From Tigriopus japonicus (lineage: Eukaryota > Arthropoda > Copepoda > Harpacticoida > Harpacticidae), in assembly GCA_010645155.1 (NCBI GenBank), contig CM021322.1, positions 11,356,571-11,420,570 on the forward strand: DNA of 64,000 nucleotides, in the 5' to 3' direction. Below the pieces are notes generated by a model. It saw only the letters and a program-made list of their open reading frames with translations, was not told the DNA's origin and searched no databases. Positions 47,127 to 59,060 of this stretch are shown here, in pieces. Position 1 is the first letter of the stretch, and every line of letters starts with the position of its first letter. Both the position numbers and the translations under genes were made by a program.

Positions 47127-50100
47127 GTATTGAGTAAGCAAAGCATGCTAGTTGGATAGTACGAATGTCCGTGGTTGAACTGATTTTCAGGGTTGAAAAA
47201 TTGTAACGGAAGTCCCAAAAAGGATAAGTTGGTCAACAAAAAACCATATGCACCCACAAATAAAGGGAGGAATGGTCAAGATCCGACATTACTCGTTTCA
47301 TTTTAATTGACGTCCCTCGGGCTGACGCCCTCGGGTCGCCAATAAAATGAAACTCCCTCCGCCGGATTTTGGCCATTACTCCCTTCCTTTGCAGGTGCAT
47401 AAATAGTATATTTGATTGAAACAATTCAAGGAAACTACCAACAACACATTTACAGAAACTAATTGTCAATATTTCAAGTACCAATGTCAAAGAGAAAGTT
47501 AGAACTTTAAGCTAAGCAGTTTTCTAACATGGTGCTCAAAAATACATTTCTTCATTACCTCTATACTTTAACTGAAAAGTGATATCAGCCATGTCTTTCA
47601 AGAGGAGAAAAGAAAAAAAAAGAAAAGTGTCCTGGCTTAATCTATCAGGTATGTTAATGGCGAGAAAATATAAAAGCTCTTCAACAAATTTGGAAAAGAC
47701 ACCAAATTTTGTCAAAAATGCGGAAGGAGGAAGAAGGAGAAAAAATCAGGAAGAAAAAATGCATCAAATTCGGATAAAAAAAAGCCATGAAATGTAAATC
47801 AACCAATGTAATGAAAAAATGTAAAAAATCGGACAAAATCAAATTGATTGGATTTTCATGAGATGTTCAGTCCTATTATCACCTACAAAACAAATTCAAT
47901 TGCCAGCAAACGTCTCGTACACAAAGAATTGGAAAGCGAACGTTGGCCAAGAACGAAAAACTACGTACTTGTGCAATTTGGTAGCCGGCAATGTTAGGCA
48001 TTTGTTTGCAAAGGTTCATCTCGTTTCTAACCGAGAAATGAAACTTTTTTCGGCAATATCCCTTCATGAACCTTTCCTCTTTCTCCAACATACTAGAGTA
48101 CAGTGCAGTAATGTGTATTTTCTGAGAGAAAAGAACTCGAGTTGGGAAAAAGTTTAAGGTCTGTGGATCATTCTTCGTTGGCGCCGATGACTGAAGTTCA
48201 GAACTTGAAAGTGCACCGTTTTGGGTGAACCTTTGTCTGCCTACATCATCAGAATTTGTGCAAGAAAACATCGAGCGAAGGTTCAAACTGAAATGATTTT
48301 GAGCGTTCATTTCATGACGGACATCTGTTGATGTGCTGAAAAGACGCAAATGAGTAGTTGTTGAGCAATAGGTTCCTCTGAAAATAGGTCAAAAAACATG
48401 AATTGGCATTGTAAGTCTTTTGAGAATTTTTTTACGGCTCGTCTGGTTCTTTAGGATCGCAATTTAGACTTTCAAGGTGCCTTTTTTCGTAACCCCGAAA
48501 GCGATATTAGATACAATCAAACCTAGAAAACTGTTCCTCATATTGGGGTGAAATGATGATACGAAGTTGTTTTAAAAGTAACTACCTACCCTGTATGTTA
48601 ATGAGTTAAACATTTTCATCGTCTGTTCAATAGTGTTGTAAGTCAAAATCGAGTCTAATTTTGTAAGGTACTCAAATTCCCACGCCAAGTTCGTCAGTCT
48701 GGATGGCAGACTTTGATGAACAGGAGCATTAGTATTCAAGGCTCTCAATGCCCTCGAATTAGGTTACAATCTTTTTTTTTTAGATCTTATTCATGCCTCC
48801 TTGTGCCTTCTCATCGCTGGCTTTTCTTGCCTCTTCCTCGTCTGAAAAGTTCTCTGTTACAATTGGGTCTCATTAAAAGGCATTAGCTCACCCACGACCT
48901 TCTTATATCGTCTTCTTGGCTCATCTTACACGTGAAAGAGATTCGCCCTTGAAAGAAGTGCTCCTTCTTATACTTGAAACCATATCAATTGTTGGTTTCC
49001 TCCATCCCAGTCAGGTGCTGATAATCATTTGTTAGATGCTTTGATGCAAGGGATGGACATTTTTCTCGCGTAAGAATTACATTTTCTTACCTGTTGAGTA
49101 ATCGATGGATAATGAAAAGGTGAAGTAGCATACACCTTCAGATCTTTTTTTGGTTTGCATCATAGACGAGTGTTCTTGGTCAAAACTGTTCCAAGTGTGC
49201 CACCAAATTCGTAGACCTCCTTGTTCCACTAATTGACACGAAACTCCTAAGGGAGACCGGATGAAAAAAGGACGCTATTTTGGGAGCTTGTTTAGAAGCC
49301 CAAAAACCAAGTCATGTATGAACGACTCTTTTTCATCAGTTTCTTTATCTTACCCCCCGTCGAGCGCGTAGAAAACCTGACACATTTGAGTGAATTTCCA
49401 GCTTCATGTTACACATGATTCGGTCACTTACTTTTGACTGTGCAATTCATCTTAGTTTGATGAAAGTGCTGTTCATTGGATTTCATCGAATCACTCTTTG
49501 AAACTATTAGCAAGGCAGTTTCAAGGACGTTTACGCAAAAAAAGACGAATAAATCGTTTGTTTTCCATTGCTCTTCCTTCTCTTCCGTTCTTCGTCATGG
49601 CCAATCTCATGGATGTTTACGTATGTTTAGCCTTTGAAGTGGACTTCAAATCCAAACGAATTGACTGTTGAGCGCCTTTGGCTTGTGTCAAAAGTTCACC
49701 TGGCCATCCTCCTTTAAGATCACAAAACTTGCTCTCAAAATGTAGACGACTTTTGTCTTGATGTGCTTCTTGAAAGCTTTCAGCTTCATCCATCCCGTTG
49801 TAGTTAGGGCTTTAATGATTCCCATGGATTTTCATAATTACCCGATCGAAAAAGCTTTGACTTTCAAACGAGAAAAGTTGTGTTAATGAAAGGAAATAAG
49901 TCATATTATTAGTTCACTCTTAAACGTGAATTTTCCGATACTGTTTTTTCGATTGAGAATGAAATCGACTTGATCTCCAACGTTCTGGTGAATAAAGAAG
50001 TTTGGAGTTGCGTTCTATGCATGTCGAAGTTGCGGAAATTCGCTTCCAAAGACCCTAAAATGCACGACTTTCCCTGCAAATCTGACGATCTTCATTTAGA

Positions 50101-50950
50101 GACAAAAGGCCTAAAACCTACAAATGGCCAGTTAGAGAGCAATGAATTATTTGTCGGCCTTTGGTTGTTTATGTTAAGCAGAAAAATGAATCGTTCGTGA
50201 AAGGGGTCGGTTGTTAAGATTTGTCTGAACATGAAAGTGGCCTTGTCCCAAAATTGCGGAAACAAGGCCTGGTCGTAAAGCGTCTCAACAACCGGGCCGA
50301 GTGAAACATAGCATTCATATGCAACGGAGGAAGTTCATTCAACGTGAAAAGAAACAGATCGTATGATTCACGTCCTGGCAGCTCATTGTCTGGCGTAATT
50401 TTATTGTACATTTGTTTGGTCGGTTTTCAGGTACTCTTCTCACTTCTTGATTTTGAGGTTTCTCATGCAGATAGGCTTCAATTCTTCTAAAGCAGTAATT
50501 GTGACTGCTATATATCTTTTAACACAGTTTACTAATGTAATAGTAGGTTGTAATTAAGTCTTCGAAAGAGGAGTTTTTCTTCATGATAAGAATTGGAATG
50601 CTTTTGTCATCTGAACGTACCTTAAACCCCGAGTTCTGTGAGATGATTCTGTCCATCCCCGCATGAAACTTGACAATTAGGGCAAATATCTTGAATTATC
50701 CTCTGAATGGCTTCTGATACGGTCAATTCTTGCATATTTAGGTCAGACTCGAAATGTCACACGTATATTGTGGATGCTAAACAGAAGGCCGTGCAGCAAG
50801 ATGTACCTGATGATGCTTTACCTATTACGGCTACAGTAGCACCTTGACTTTTCAAGAACTTGTCCTTCAAAGCCATGAATACATAGTTTACATTGCTTTT
50901 TTTCAATTTTGTGTTTTGATCTGACTCCCATATGAATTATGAAGTCCGTG

Positions 50951-51047
50951 ATTGATCTCAAACGAGACATCTAGCATTTGTTCTTGGGCGTTCAAAGCCT
51001 CAAATCAAGCTCGACAACGACATACAAATGGTCAAAAGGGCTTTGGA
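50951..51047 (+). repeat. 97-bp direct repeat, copy 1
   Basis: This begins ATTGATCTCAAACGAGACAT and matches 52111-52207 in the same orientation with only about four differences. The two copies are 1160 bases apart, and the sequence between them is not duplicated, so this looks like a recent local copy-and-insert event. Confidence 0.85.
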
Positions 51048-52054
51048 TCATTGCCAACAAAGGAAATCGTCGTTTTGATTGGACGTCAGGATGCCAGGAA
51101 GGAAAATGCAAATCAAGCTTGAGACCAGAAAGATTCCAATAACTTTTTATTTAGAGCTAAGAATTGAGACCGCCGAGATCTTCATTTATAGAAAGCTGAC
51201 CACTGCTTCATCACGAATAATATCAATCATATTGTTATTTATATATTATTAGATATATTGTATTGGAATATGCTTTGGCGGGGAATGGTTATTTAGGGAA
51301 AAGGAAAAAAATAATGTTTACTTATTACATATCGAGCTCAAGTTGCTCGTCGAAAAAGACTAATTTATGCTTTCATTTCATTTTCCCAAATTTCCAAATT
51401 TTAGGCCGTACTCGTTTTTAAGTATCTAAAATGTGGGAATCGAAATTTTAATCGACCGTGTGAATTTTTTGTTGTCTGTGCAGAAATCGCTCTAAGCCAA
51501 CCAACACTGGTCAGGCACTCATTCAGGATTACACAAAAATTATGCAAAATACGTTATACGTATAAAATTGATCGCATACCAGTTCAAAAGCAGAATGAGG
51601 AGGGAGTAAGAGAACTCCAAAGCTTTCGAAGGAAGAGCGCTCCATGACACTAATATAGCGCGGTGTTTCAAATGGCTTTTTAGGTTTGTATCGAAATACC
51701 CAAATACATTCATGTTCAGATTCACGGTTTCTTGAAGGACAATGTTCAAAATGAACGAAAATCGAAACTTGATACATCAGCCGAATTTTTCAAAATTTCT
51801 ATGTATTTTGCAAGTTTGAGTGTCTTTGACATTGCAAAATGATCCTTGGAATTATTTCCGTTGAGGTGTTGATTTACTAACTTTGTTGCCATACAAAAAT
51901 AACGTACTTTGTAACAATGTTTGCCAAAGCTTTTGATTTGTGTCGAAAGTACTTAGAAGTACGCCCGTTGCCCATGCTGCTTGGCTGGCATCCAAGTCTC
52001 TTTTTTCTATTGGGGAAATTGGACAATCGCATTTTGTACAGGAGGATCGATAGA

Positions 52055-52249
52055 CAATATATTCAATCAATGGATTAGTTCGGTCGGGCAAATTCAGCGA
52101 ATACATTGATATTGATCTCAAACGAGACATCTAGCATTTGTTCTTGGGCGTTCAAAGCATCAAATCAAGCGCAACAACGACATACAAATGGTCAAAAGGG
52201 CTTTGAACAATATTCAATCAATGGATTAATTCGGTCGGGCAAATTCAGC
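52055..52249 (+). repeat. 97-bp direct repeat, copy 2, bracketed by a ~43-bp duplication
   Basis: Copy 2 of the 97-base repeat (52111-52207) lies between two copies of a ~43-base segment containing TCAATCAATGGATTA and TTCGGTCGGGCAAATTCAGC (52055-52098 and 52208-52249). The second ~43-base copy runs into the left end of the MITE at 52242. Confidence 0.8.
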
Positions 52250-52493
52250 TAGGGATTCTTGGCGCCAAATGGCTAGGGATAGGTCGGAGCCTAGACTAAC
52301 TCTTCAACAAACTTGATAAAAGATTGTTGAAAATGCCCGAGCTTGATTAAAAATTTGGTTTACTCGCAACCTACGTAGGATCTGGCTACGAAAGAACTTT
52401 TCCTTCGTGTAACAAAATTCAAACCTACGAACGACAAAGCCTGAGATCTGACCTACCTCTAGTTATTTGGCCCCAAGAATCCTTAGCTGAATT
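52242..52493. mobile_element. MITE, 252 bp, with ~45-bp TIRs
   Basis: The left arm AATTCAGCTAGGGATTCTTG and the right arm (inverted) AATTCAGCTAAGGATTCTTG are nearly identical and continue inward through GGCCAAAT and TAGGTC motifs. The family is not determined because the target duplication cannot be separated from the palindromic AATTCAGCT end. Confidence 0.7.
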
Positions 52494-54105
52494 CGTCCAA
52501 CCGCACACTGGTGCATTTATTTGGTCATGACAAATCACTGCTTTAATTTATTGAGATAGTTTTGAAAAATAATCATGTCTTAGAGCAAAAAGTCGTGGTT
52601 TTAAGGGGTAACTCCATTTCAGTGATTTTAGCCAGAGGAGATTGTTGTTTTGGAAAGGAGGACAAAGAAATGAATGCAATATTTCAATAATTACAATTGC
52701 TTTTTAAACGAGGTCTGCTGTATACTAAAGCAGGGAAAGCTACTCCGAAACGTAGAAATATTTCAATGAAAAAAAAATACTTCCATTCTTCTAGAATTCT
52801 AAAAAAAATATGATAAAGAAACGTTTGTTTTCCCATGAAAAAGGCAAAAAAAGAACACAATCTTAGGGTTACATTACCAAGTACTCTTAATGAGCATTTC
52901 AAATTAGGGCAGTAGTCTTTAACAAGATCCACTGTTATTTTGTACGAGAGAAGGGAAGACGGGAATGCGTAGATCATATAATGACTAGATGTCGCATTGG
53001 CCCGTTCCGTCGGTGAGAGAAAAGTGACACCACCACAAGTCTGTGGACATACTTGACCCAGTTGCGCTAGCTTCAAAATCTCAGGGCGACCTCGTGCTCA
53101 GAAGTAACGACGCTCGCTCGCGTCGAGAGCAAAGTACGTACGGTACGTTGAGTTTGTTCAGGATTTGGCCACGCTGGCAAAATTTTGAAAAGTTCGAAAT
53201 TCCCACCATTTTAGGGTGTAGTGTTATCTACCAGCTGATGAAGCAAAGTTGTCCACCTTTTTCTCGCACGAAGCGAGGTCTACCCATTATTTGGTCTGTG
53301 CGGGAATGTCTTTGCTTTTCATTTATCCATTTTATCTTTTCAATTACATTTTTTTGTATTATTCACGGGTGATTTGTTTGGCTTTAAGCCCTTTTAGCCC
53401 ATAGTATCAGATTTGCTTCGACCATAGATTTACTTGTGTTGAGGGGTTCCTGCTTAACCAAATGTAATTACACTTACCGTATGTAGACCATGTAATTGGG
53501 ATTTTTGAATTACAAATTACAATTGTACTTTCACCTAAAAAGGACTGGGATTTAGCAAGTCACATATTTTTCCACCCATTTCCAAAAAAATCGGTGTGTA
53601 TATTCATTGACGCTTAAAAAAACAACGTGCTTATGCGTCTCTTGTATTTTGACCTTATAAAAGACAAGAAAAAAGCAAGTTAATTTAAGAAAATTCGCCA
53701 ACTATCGTGAAGCTTATACCGAAAAGCAGACAGGTGGCAGCACTTTCAAGCGCTGAATCTCCTCGAATGTCCACTTGAAGCGCTACCTCGCGGTCCAAAA
53801 TGGCCTCTTCAATTAAACACTTTCGGATTTTCAAATCTCATTGGCTGACTGCATTTCACCAGAACGATCAAAAAGCATGTCAATAAATGGCCAAGTAGTA
53901 TGATATCGAAAGATCCTTCATAAATTACTTGACCACTTGTGTGAGCGATAATTTCACGCAGGCTGATTTCTGCATGAACCGCAACTTTCTTTGTTGATTT
54001 CGTGTTCAATGATGCGCACGCCCCCTGGTGTTCCAATCTCAGACTCGCTCTCTTTAAGACGACATTGGCTTTGTGAGTGAGTGTGCATTGTCAGAAGTGG
54101 ACATC

Positions 54106-54639
54106 ATGGATGATATGAAATGGAGCAACGGGGGTACTGGCACCAAGAAGCACTACATCATCGAGGGTCCCTACCGGAACCACCAATGGCGAGTGGGTCT
54201 GACCAGTGAGTTCCAGGAGGCGGATCGACTGTGGCGTAAGCAGTACCTCAAGGATCAGGTGCTCTCGCCCAAAGATCTCTACAACGACATGGACCGTATT
54301 CCGGAATACCGAAAGGCGCGATACAACTTCATTCGCCGCATCGCCCGCATGCCCGGAGATGCCTTTGAGGGCGTGTTGCGCGGTTTCATGAGTCCGCCCA
54401 ATGCCGTGGTGGCGCGGTTCTTCGTCACGCGAGGCTTGGCCGTGTGGGCGTTGGGTGTGGGCGCCGCCTTCTATTTCACCACCCAGGAGTCGGACTGGAC
54501 GCGGAATCAGGGCATGCGGATCTTGGACCGCTGCCACGCCATCTATCCTGGACACCCTGAATGGCCGCACAACACGTCGCAGAAGCGAGAGAAGCCCTCA
54601 GACTTTGGCAATCGCGGATTCGAGCATTCGCCTATCTAA
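54106..54639 (+). CDS. NDUFB6: Complex I subunit, NDUFB6 (B17)-like
   Basis: A single-exon frame of 177 residues starts at the ATG at 54106; upstream in-frame codons lack an ATG. NDUFB6 is an accessory subunit in the membrane arm of mitochondrial complex I and has one transmembrane helix. Recognition rests on RLWRKQYLKDQVLSPKD (human RRRWLKDQELSPRE), one hydrophobic segment, FFVTRGLAVWALGVGAAFYF, at about residues 106-125, and a C-terminal HAIYPGHPEWP resembling the RIFPGDT region. At 177 residues it is longer than the ~128-residue vertebrate protein, mainly through an N-terminal extension (TGTKKHYIIEGPYRNHQW). AATAAA at 54723 is a likely poly(A) signal. It converges with DNAJC19, another mitochondrial inner-membrane protein gene. 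The family call is good; orthology should be confirmed by alignment. Confidence 0.82.
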   Translation: MDDMKWSNGGTGTKKHYIIEGPYRNHQWRVGLTSEFQEADRLWRKQYLKDQVLSPKDLYNDMDRIPEYRKARYNFIRRIARMPGDAFEGVLRGFMSPPNAVVARFFVTRGLAVWALGVGAAFYFTTQESDWTRNQGMRILDRCHAIYPGHPEWPHNTSQKREKPSDFGNRGFEHSPI

Positions 54640-54722
54640 AAGGAAAATGGCGCTCGATGCCCCATTCATTGGTAGTCGTTGGTGGACATTTTGTTAAAGA
54701 AAATTGTTCGTGCACCCGAGAT

Positions 54723-54728
54723 AATAAA
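54723..54728 (+). terminator. Poly(A) signal of the NDUFB6-like gene
   Basis: A canonical AATAAA lies 84 bases after the stop codon at 54639, a normal distance for a short 3' UTR. Confidence 0.6.
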
Positions 54729-54827
54729 TAGATAACTGAGATGGAGTTCAAATTCCGTCCGCTTATTCGTATATTTTGAAAGGAAAAATAGATTACATCG
54801 GGCGTCTTCCAAGTCGGTTTGTGATTA

Positions 54828-55262
54828 CACGGCGTTTAATTGAGCTGGAAAAGCCCTTTTCAAGTTCTCAAAATATTTGAGACCAGCTTTGAGGTCAAGA
54901 GACAATGCCGCGTATGTAATCGAGCTCAATTAATTAGAACCAATTTATGAAAATTTTCTCAAGGTAAATTGTTAGGCACACCTTTAACCGATAATGGTTC
55001 AAATTATTGGAGCAATTTATTCTGCCGTTCAATTTGCAATGGCAATTTTCGAACACAATCCTCGAAGGACACAATCGAACTTTGGTTAAGCCAAATTAGA
55101 ACAAAGGCTCTAAAGATTTCGTTACATTTCAGACAACCATGAGACCACATTAAGAATGGGCGGAAAGAAGAACGCAGTAGTGCATTGTCTCTTGACCTCA
55201 AAACTGGTCTCAAACTTTTTTGGAAGTTAAGAATGACTTCTCAAGTTCAATTAAACGCCGTG
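54828..55262. mobile_element. MITE, 435 bp, with ~85-bp TIRs
   Basis: The left arm begins CACGGCGTTTAATTGA and the right arm ends TCAATTAAACGCCGTG. Further in, GAGACCAGCTTTGAGGTCAA on the left matches an inverted copy, TTGACCTCAAAACTGGTCTC, on the right. ATTA flanks both sides (54824-54827, 55263-55266) as a possible 4-base target duplication. It sits in the 3' spacer between NDUFB6 and DNAJC19. Confidence 0.75.
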
Positions 55263-55782
55263 ATTACTAACAATTACTTCAACGCAAAGATTTGAGACAC
55301 CGTCGAAGTGATCCTAAAACAATTATAACAAAGAGAAGACCAAAAAGTTAAGGTCCAAGGTAGTAGGAAGCTCTGAATTACTAAATTTTAAATCCATGCT
55401 CTCCATGGACCATGAAGGATAACCAGCTCAAAGACATTGAATTCTCATTTGAATCCTGATCTCTTTTCAGAATGTGTTGGAAAACGGTTCGACGGTGGAT
55501 CAATAAGTAAGGATTGGATTGGAGATTGATTGTCAATCCAACAAAAATAACCATTCGTATCACCCATGAAATACAAAACACCATAATGTAAATGACGTGT
55601 AAACGCTGACTGAAAACATCCATTACATCATATCACAAAATTCACGCAGAGCGATACATGTTCGCTTTTAATTGTCATATTTAAGCACGTATGTATTTTT
55701 ATGTACTGTACGACACACCCACCAATGTCGGCTAGGGCAATAAGAGGAGCCTCACTGGATCTGATGGTCTGAATTCGTTAGT

Positions 55783-56130
55783 TTATTTGTCCATGAGATC
55801 CTTGGCCTCATTGATTTTGGCGGCCAAGTACGGGGATCCGCCTCGATCGGGATGGTTGAGCAACATGATCCGCTTATGTGACTCCCGGATCTTTTTGATG
55901 GGAGCGTTGGGCGACACGCCCAAGATGAGAGCCGCCTCGCGCTTGCTCATTTTGGCCTCAAAGCCGCCCTTGTAGTACTTGGCATTGGCCCAAGTGGCCG
56001 AATCCAACTTGGGCATGCTCTTCATGGCCTCTTCCATGGTTTTAGCGGCGTTGGGCAATTGACGGGCGGCATAACGGCCCGCAAAACCCACGGCAGCCAG
56101 GCCCAACCCGGCCAGCACCATGGAGGACAT
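55783..56130 (-). CDS. DNAJC19: Mitochondrial import co-chaperone DNAJC19 / TIM14 (Pam18)
   Basis: A single-exon frame of 115 residues has its ATG at 56130 and its stop at 55783. Pam18 is the J-protein of the import motor: it sits in the inner membrane, binds the TIM23 translocase and stimulates mitochondrial Hsp70 on the matrix side. The N-terminal helix (about residues 4-20, [16 protein letters not shown]) has the GFAGRY signature shared with the human protein. [20 protein letters not shown] leads into the J domain, where the essential HPD motif lies at residues 93-95 ([12 protein letters not shown]), and the C-terminus [13 protein letters not shown] is typical. Length and architecture match the family (human 116). 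The stop codon overlaps an AATAAA (ACAAATAAAC), which could make the 3' UTR very short. Confidence 0.95.
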   Translation of the reverse strand: MSSMVLAGLGLAAVGFAGRYAARQLPNAAKTMEEAMKSMPKLDSATWANAKYYKGGFEAKMSKREAALILGVSPNAPIKKIRESHKRIMLLNHPDRGGSPYLAAKINEAKDLMDK

Positions 56131-57134
56131 TTTGACTGGTCTCGAGGGGGGATCAGGGATGAGTGGGTGGTACTATGGCGATTTGGCGATTCACGCACGG
56201 CTTTAGCCGCCCTACTCACGCAATCGTCGCACTACTTTGGTACGTTCACGACAATAACAACACAAGCGAATGAAGCGACTTCGCCATGCTGCTTTGCAAG
56301 GTTTCTCCATCAACTTGACGGCTAAGTCGCGATTGAAGTCACTCAATCTAGAATTATTTCAACTTGGGGGTTGTTTGTGAGGCCTGATATGAGGTTTGAT
56401 CACTTGAGGACGGATCTAGGGGTGATTGTTTTTTCGGCTCAATGTTTTTAAAGTGACAAAATTATGGGCCCGATGTAATGAAAAAGTGATATGAAATATT
56501 GACGTTCCAACCTTATTTGGCGTTACAAGCGAAGCGTAAAAGCAGTGGCAAATCCCTTTAACTTACTTGAACCCCAGCGGAGTTTAGATTGTGTTTTTAT
56601 TACCTGCCATCTCGTAGTATATCTTTGAGCTGTTTTGTTTGCTCCGAACCAGCATGACTATAAATGTTCAATATCAAAAAGAGCTAAAACACTCAGGATA
56701 GAGGCAAATGTTGGAGCTAAAAGAGCTTACTCTCCTTGAGAAAGAGCTTAATCCAAAAACACCAAAAACATTCATTTTTACATACATATACATCAGTTTT
56801 GGACAAACTAAAGTGCCTCAAATGTTGATTGAATATTGCTAATAGACCTGACATGATTTTTGGTTGAATTAATGGGTAAAACCCTTTCCAATTGGCTTAG
56901 AACCTTGACAAGGAATTTCTTGTGTGGTTTATGCCACAATTCATATAAAAAACATATCGTTCGACTTTGCGAGTCCCTCCATCAATATTTTATGTGCTTT
57001 AGTTTGTTTAAAACTGATGTATGAACATTACTACCTTCAAATATATGGGTATCATGTGAAGTGTGAGCTCTTGCCTCATGAAATCCGCTAGCTGGCGCAC
57101 TTTATGACAGTACTCCTTTTTTATAATCCTCTAG

Positions 57135-59048
57135 TCTTACTTATAAAACTACCACTTCGTGTACGAGGTTGCTTGAGTGAAAAGGACAACATTGCGCACA
57201 AAATTCTTGCTTTCCATTAATTCCAAGTTTCCTTGAGTATTAAAACTTAACTTCTTGAATGATTTTGCATGTGGAAATGAGAAACACAATACCAAGAGGG
57301 TTGCTATTGTTAGCTGAGTGTTAAGGTAAAGCATGATGGATGCATTGTAATGCACCGACTTGTGAACAAATGAACAGAACAAAAAGAAAAACGAGCAAAT
57401 TTGGAGATTTAAATTGTATTCATTTTTTTGAGGACAATAGGAAATTTTCTTTGTAAACACACGAAAAAAGGGATTTCCTTTCCTAACTTTACTGTGTCTC
57501 AAATAACACCAATCAAGTTATTTCATGAATATGTCATCCAAAATTACAAAGAAGGATTTGTCTCAATATTAGAGTATTGAAAATCAAACACAGGCGTGCA
57601 TTGTAACATGTTGAAGCACGTATATGAATAAACTACTGTCAACGTAAATTAAATCATCCAAGATCACACTCTGAAAAAGGAAGGAAAACTGAACTAAATA
57701 TAATACTTGCACAGCTTCATATTTATTTTCATACTCTATCATGAAGCAAACTCGTGTGTAACAGTTATGAAATCCTAATAATCTTGTCCATTTCAATGGA
57801 GTTTCAAATTTCAAACCACTTACTTCCCATCAAAATTTGGATTTGGAGCATATGTGGAGGACCCTTTTTTGATCCTTTTTCATGTACTCTTAAGGAAAAT
57901 TTCATACTGTTCTCCAAAAAATGAAAAAATCAAGCCTCCAATGCCTATTTGTTCTTTCTTCTTTATGTTCTGTTTTATTTTTCTTCACATGTCTATGAAT
58001 TACGATTCTATAAATACATTATACCAAGGAAAACTTAAGACATGGGAGCCTCTCCTCAAGTGATCAAATTTTTTTCATAAACTTAATTCCATTCAAATAT
58101 ATGGTTTCGTTTTGATAAGATTGATAAGACAGCACTTCAGGATGTCATTGGCTGAATCATTCATTCATCCGCTTGCTGGAAACAACGTTCAAGAATTTGT
58201 AACAGTCCCAGTACTTATGCACAGAAGCAAAAGACAAATTGACCCTACAATAGTCCAAAAGAATGACTGTAGGTACATTTGTTTGGTTGGAAGAGCGCCC
58301 ATTGCTCTAGGCTTCAAATTACTCTTATTGCCATATATTTCAGTTGATCAAGTTGAAATTAAAGCATATGAATTTATATAAAGTAATTGATAATAAAAAA
58401 AAGAATAGACCTTGTTGAAATTGGCTCAGACTTCAAAAAGCTGCTTTTGGCAATGGGCAAAGCATACAGGTCTTCTGAGATCCTTGCAATAGTACATGCT
58501 TCCAAACCTTTGCCACTGCCTCCTTGTTGGTAATCTTAATCTCTTGGTTCATCTCCTGCTCACTTTCATCAGGTTTATCCTCATGAAAACATTTAGTGTT
58601 ATCATTAATATTCAAACAAAAATCCTTTGATTCAAGTCATTTTAATTTGGTGACCATTTATGTATTGACAAATCCACCACCAAGGAAATAATCCCTTAAA
58701 TCGAGATCCAACTGTATGCTTAGTTGCCCTCGGCACTTCAAAATACACCAATTCATGTTTCTTGATTAAGCATTATCTTAACAATCATTAGAATACTTAA
58801 GTTCACTCTATTCTTGCCTGATATTTATTTGTAGTATGAGTATTTTTTCTTAAATTCTCGATTCACTCGCTAATGCTATTAACCCTCTTGACATTGTTCC
58901 TCTCACTTCAACATGCAAAATCATTCAAGAAGTTAAGTTTTAATACTTCAGGAAAATTGAAATTCATGGAAAGCAAGAATTTTGTGCGCAATGTTGTCCT
59001 TTTCACTCAAGCAACCTCGTACACGAAGTGGTAGATTTATAAGTAAGA
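57135..59048. mobile_element. Long inverted-repeat element, 1.9 kb, flanked by ATCCTCTAG
   Basis: The tips TCTTACTTATAAAACTACC (left) and the inverted TCTTACTTATAAATCTACC (right) are almost identical. The outer ~165 bases of the arms differ at only about a dozen sites, fewest at the tips. The left arm continues to about 57500. Its partner is split: 57850-58060 and 58878-59048, so about 820 bases have been inserted in the right arm. The nonamer ATCCTCTAG lies exactly outside both ends (57126-57134, 59049-59057). Long arms with a 9-base duplication resemble Mutator-like elements, an inference. Both arms contain a frame with a hydrophobic leader. Confidence 0.7.
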
Positions 59049-59060
59049 ATCCTCTAGTCT

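Larger units (their letters stand above)
45331..54105. other. Long intergenic region, gene content not supported
   Basis: Apart from the hAT element at 46664-47126, the duplicated segments at 50951-52249 and the MITE at 52242-52493, this 8.8 kb is plain AT-rich sequence. I searched the plus strand here for the missing C-terminal UTP6 exons and recognised none. The last few hundred bases before 54106 must contain the NDUFB6-like promoter. Confidence 0.45.
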
